The position numbers and the translations under genes were made by a program. Below, one piece after another: positions 7,104-8,289 of a DNA stretch of 8,289 bases; within the stretch, counting starts at the first letter, position 1; every line of letters starts with the position of its first letter. The notes beneath the pieces are model-generated. The model made no database searches. It was not told where the DNA came from and worked only from the letters and a program-made list of their open reading frames with translations. The stretch comes from Flavobacteriales bacterium (GTDB lineage Bacteria; Bacteroidota; Bacteroidia; Flavobacteriales_D; CANHHI01): NCBI GenBank assembly GCA_947460225.1, contig CANHHI010000058.1, positions 1-8,289 of the forward strand, in the 5' to 3' direction.

Positions 7104-7147
7104 GTTGTGCTAAAAACAAAAAATAATTTACTAACGTTAGGCACAAC
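7104..7147. repeat. Inverted repeat in the peptide gene leader
   Basis: GTTGTGCTAA (7104-7113) is mirrored by TTAGGCACAAC (7137/7138-7147), ten pairs with one bulged G, separated by about 24 bases. The right arm overlaps a perfect 10-base palindrome, CTAACGTTAG (7131-7140). It could fold as an RNA stem-loop in the leader or act as a DNA-binding site for a regulator. No U-run follows, so it is not an intrinsic terminator. Confidence 0.7.
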
Positions 7148-7163
7148 AACAAAAGTGTGAACC

Positions 7164-7188
7164 TCCTCTACCTATTGTAAAGTGAGGG
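7164..7188 (+). promoter_or_regulatory. Hairpin with conserved CCTATTGTAAA loop, copy 1
   Basis: CCTC (7165-7168) pairs with GAGG (7184-7187). The stem can extend inward by two pairs with a bulged T7169, and outward by a T-G wobble. The 11 bases CCTATTGTAAA (7171-7181) recur exactly at 8247-8257 inside a second hairpin with different stem bases. Both copies lie under 30 bases before an ATGAAA start. Conservation of loop and pairing together points to a shared regulatory element; its mechanism is unknown. Confidence 0.6.
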
Positions 7189-7210
7189 CAAATTAAATCT
7201 AAACAAAGCT

Positions 7211-7321
7211 ATGAAAGCATTAGAATTGAAATCAAAAGCAGTGAACGCTGCACAGGTAAAAGGAGGTTGTGGCGTATGTAGTGCCATTTGTGCAATAGTT
7301 GAACTGATTATGCACCATTAA
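7211..7321 (+). CDS. Small Cys-rich peptide precursor with Gly-Gly leader (putative bacteriocin/RiPP)
   Basis: This is a 36-codon gene from ATG 7211 to TAA 7319-7321. The N-terminal 19 residues (MKALELKSKAVNAAQVKGG) look like a short amphipathic leader ending in Lys-Gly-Gly, the form used by GG-leader peptides of Bacteroidota and cleaved by C39-type peptidase/exporters. The expected 17-residue core is CGVCSAICAIVELIMHH, with Cys20, Cys23 and Cys27 (CX2CX3C) and a terminal His-His. The core has one Ser and no Thr, so a lanthipeptide is unlikely. Thioether cross-links made by a radical SAM enzyme, disulfides or metal binding would fit better. It has its own promoter and structured leader upstream, a strong terminator directly downstream, and a CPBP protease gene next. 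No Shine-Dalgarno sequence precedes it. I do not recognise it as a named peptide; the class is inferred from its architecture and context. Confidence 0.72.
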   Translation: MKALELKSKAVNAAQVKGGCGVCSAICAIVELIMHH

Positions 7322-7330
7322 AATTACACA

Positions 7331-7363
7331 AACACCCACCCAAAAAGTGGTGGGTGTTTTTTT
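7331..7363 (+). terminator. Strong intrinsic terminator after the peptide gene
   Basis: A perfect 10-pair stem joins AACACCCACC (7331-7340) to GGTGGGTGTT (7349-7358), with an 8-base loop and a TTTTTTT tail (7357-7363). It lies 9 bases after the peptide stop and 22 bases before the CPBP start. The protease would therefore be made mostly by read-through or from a weak promoter not recognised here, which would give much more peptide message than protease message. Confidence 0.92.
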
Positions 7364-7385
7364 CTTTAAGCAAAAATTTTATACC

Positions 7386-8213
7386 ATGAAAAAATCATTT
7401 TTTATCTTTTTGGGCTATGTTGCCTTGTTCTTTGTTTTGTCAATTGGTTTATTCGTGTCGTTGCTAAAACTGTTTCTCGTGTTTGGTTTTATAGATGAAA
7501 GCCATTCATATACAGAGGCTTCTATTGGTGGTATCTTGCTTATGTGCTGCACCACTATATTATCGGGTATTTTGCTGGTCAAAATATACCATTGGCAAGC
7601 AAAGCCTTTGCAGGTGCTGTCTTATGAAAAGCCTCTGCGGTTTTTTACAGGCGCATGGCTTGGGGCTATCTTGTATTTGCCTATTTTTTTAGTGTTTGCT
7701 TACCGTGCAAATTGGCAATTTGATGTGGCTTTACAAACCAATTATTTGCTGATGGCTGTGTTTGTTTTACGAGTACTGCTAAACGCTTGGCTAGAAGAAA
7801 TAGCATTTAGATACATTGGCTTAGGTGTTTTAGAAAAACATTTTAGCGTGGTGCAAAGCATTCTGATTTCATCACTTGTTTTTGCGATGATGCACGTTGA
7901 TGGATTGATTAACAGCTATCCTGATGCTTGGAAGGATATGATTACTCGTTTTGCCATGGGCGTATTTTTTGCTTTAATGTATAAGCGCAAAGGAATATGG
8001 GCATCAACAGGTCTGCATTTTGCATGGAATACCATGTTAATGGTGATAGATTTGCCCAGTATGCACCAGCATGAAAAAACAAGCATAGTTTTAATGAATT
8101 GGCACACAGATTTTGTGGCAAATGATTTAAATATGTTTGTGTATTTAATGGCGGTGGCTCTGCTCTTGCTCTTTAAAGACCAAATTATTAAAAAGGCAGT
8201 AAAATTTGAGTGA
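7386..8213 (+). CDS. CPBP-family intramembrane metalloprotease (Abi/CAAX-like), putative immunity or processing protein
   Basis: The product has 275 residues and about seven or eight membrane segments, the first within residues 1-33. The CPBP motifs are complete: EEIAFR (Glu137, Glu138, Arg142), FAMMH (Phe166, His170) and HFAWN (His211, Asn215), forming the predicted metal-dependent active site in the membrane. Relatives include eukaryotic CAAX prenyl endopeptidases. In bacteria many are encoded beside bacteriocins, where several give self-immunity and others are suspected to process peptides. The ATG at 7386 is preferred: a GTG at 7347 in the same frame lies inside the terminator hairpin and adds residues before the hydrophobic N-terminus. 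It follows the Cys-rich peptide gene and precedes a second copy of the peptide's upstream hairpin. Family assignment is firm; the immunity or processing role is inferred from neighbours. Confidence 0.9.
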   Translation: MKKSFFIFLGYVALFFVLSIGLFVSLLKLFLVFGFIDESHSYTEASIGGILLMCCTTILSGILLVKIYHWQAKPLQVLSYEKPLRFFTGAWLGAILYLPIFLVFAYRANWQFDVALQTNYLLMAVFVLRVLLNAWLEEIAFRYIGLGVLEKHFSVVQSILISSLVFAMMHVDGLINSYPDAWKDMITRFAMGVFFALMYKRKGIWASTGLHFAWNTMLMVIDLPSMHQHEKTSIVLMNWHTDFVANDLNMFVYLMAVALLLLFKDQIIKKAVKFE

Positions 8214-8239
8214 AAAATTTAATAAAAAAGTGCCTATGT

Positions 8240-8263
8240 TCCTGTGCCTATTGTAAAACAGGA
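8240..8263 (+). promoter_or_regulatory. Hairpin with conserved CCTATTGTAAA loop, copy 2
   Basis: TCCTGT (8240-8245) pairs perfectly with ACAGGA (8258-8263) around a 12-base loop containing CCTATTGTAAA (8247-8257). Compared with copy 1, the stem changes from CCTC/GAGG to CCTG/CAGG, so one C-G pair has become G-C while pairing is kept. It begins 26 bases after the CPBP stop codon and ends 20 bases before an ATGAAA. Confidence 0.65.
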
Positions 8264-8283
8264 CGAAAAAAATTAAAAAAACG

Positions 8284-8289
8284 ATGAAA
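8284..8289 (+). CDS. Possible start of a second peptide precursor gene (cut by window end)
   Basis: Only ATGAAA (Met-Lys) is visible. The call rests on what precedes it: a copy of the conserved hairpin, then an A-rich stretch, at almost the same distance from the ATG as in the first peptide gene (26 versus 29 bases after the conserved 11-mer). The first peptide also begins ATGAAA. This is an inference from upstream similarity; no core sequence can be read. Confidence 0.4.

Larger units (their letters stand above)
6960..7210. other. A+T-rich non-coding leader region before the small peptide gene
   Basis: No gene of normal size is evident in these 250 bases. They hold a probable promoter (7022-7054), a long inverted repeat (7104-7147) containing a 10-base palindrome, and a hairpin with conserved loop (7164-7188). 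A six-codon reading frame (ATG at 7080, stop 7098-7100) falls within the predicted transcript, but nothing supports its translation. The density of paired segments suggests control of the peptide gene at the RNA or operator level. Confidence 0.6.

Noticed and set aside
7131..7147. GTTAGGC at 7136-7142 fits the integron attC core GTTRRRY.
   Set aside because: The matching GCCTAAC-type inverse core is missing at the other end, there is no integrase or cassette array in view, and the fit is short enough to arise by chance.
7347..7385. GTG start for the CPBP protein.
   Set aside because: It lies within the terminator hairpin, and the residues it adds do not resemble the normal hydrophobic start; the ATG at 7386 is preferred.

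Overview
The window looks like a chromosomal segment of a member of the Bacteroidota. The evidence is the A+T-rich intergenic DNA, the near absence of Shine-Dalgarno sequences before genes, several TAnnTTTG (-7 type) promoter boxes, and the gene families: a Dcp-like M3 peptidase, a DUF1460 amidase-like protein, a lysyl-tRNA synthetase with a C-terminal extension, and an RNase HI with a viroplasmin-like N-terminus. Genus cannot be fixed from the sequence alone.

Left part (1-860): a REP/BIME-type repeat cluster around a REP-associated tyrosine transposase (RAYT, 267-776). Four near-identical palindromes with core GTCATGCCATGGCATGAC flank the gene, some carrying a GTAG tetranucleotide on one side. 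A 138-base unit is tandemly repeated at the window's left edge and probably continues beyond it.

Middle (837-6960): housekeeping genes. A minus-strand Dcp-like dipeptidyl carboxypeptidase ends in a clear intrinsic terminator. It is divergent from a secreted DUF1460 amidase-like protein across only 40 bases, where two TAnnTTTG boxes lie one base apart in opposite directions. A plus-strand operon follows: lysS, a TerC-family membrane protein (4-base gap) and RNase HI (ATGA overlap), closed by a strong terminator.

Right part (6960-8289): the most interesting region. A good promoter precedes a roughly 150-base leader that is rich in inverted repeats. Next comes an unlisted 36-codon gene (7211-7321) for a small peptide with a Lys-Gly-Gly leader end and a 17-residue core containing three cysteines (CX2CX3C) and a terminal His-His. 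A strong terminator separates it from a CPBP-family intramembrane protease (7386-8213), a family often found as immunity or processing protein beside bacteriocins. Just after the protease, the hairpin with loop CCTATTGTAAA found upstream of the peptide reappears, with altered stem bases that still pair. It is followed by another ATGAAA exactly at the window's end. This suggests a multi-precursor peptide locus (bacteriocin, RiPP or signalling peptide) that continues to the right, each precursor preceded by the same RNA or DNA element.
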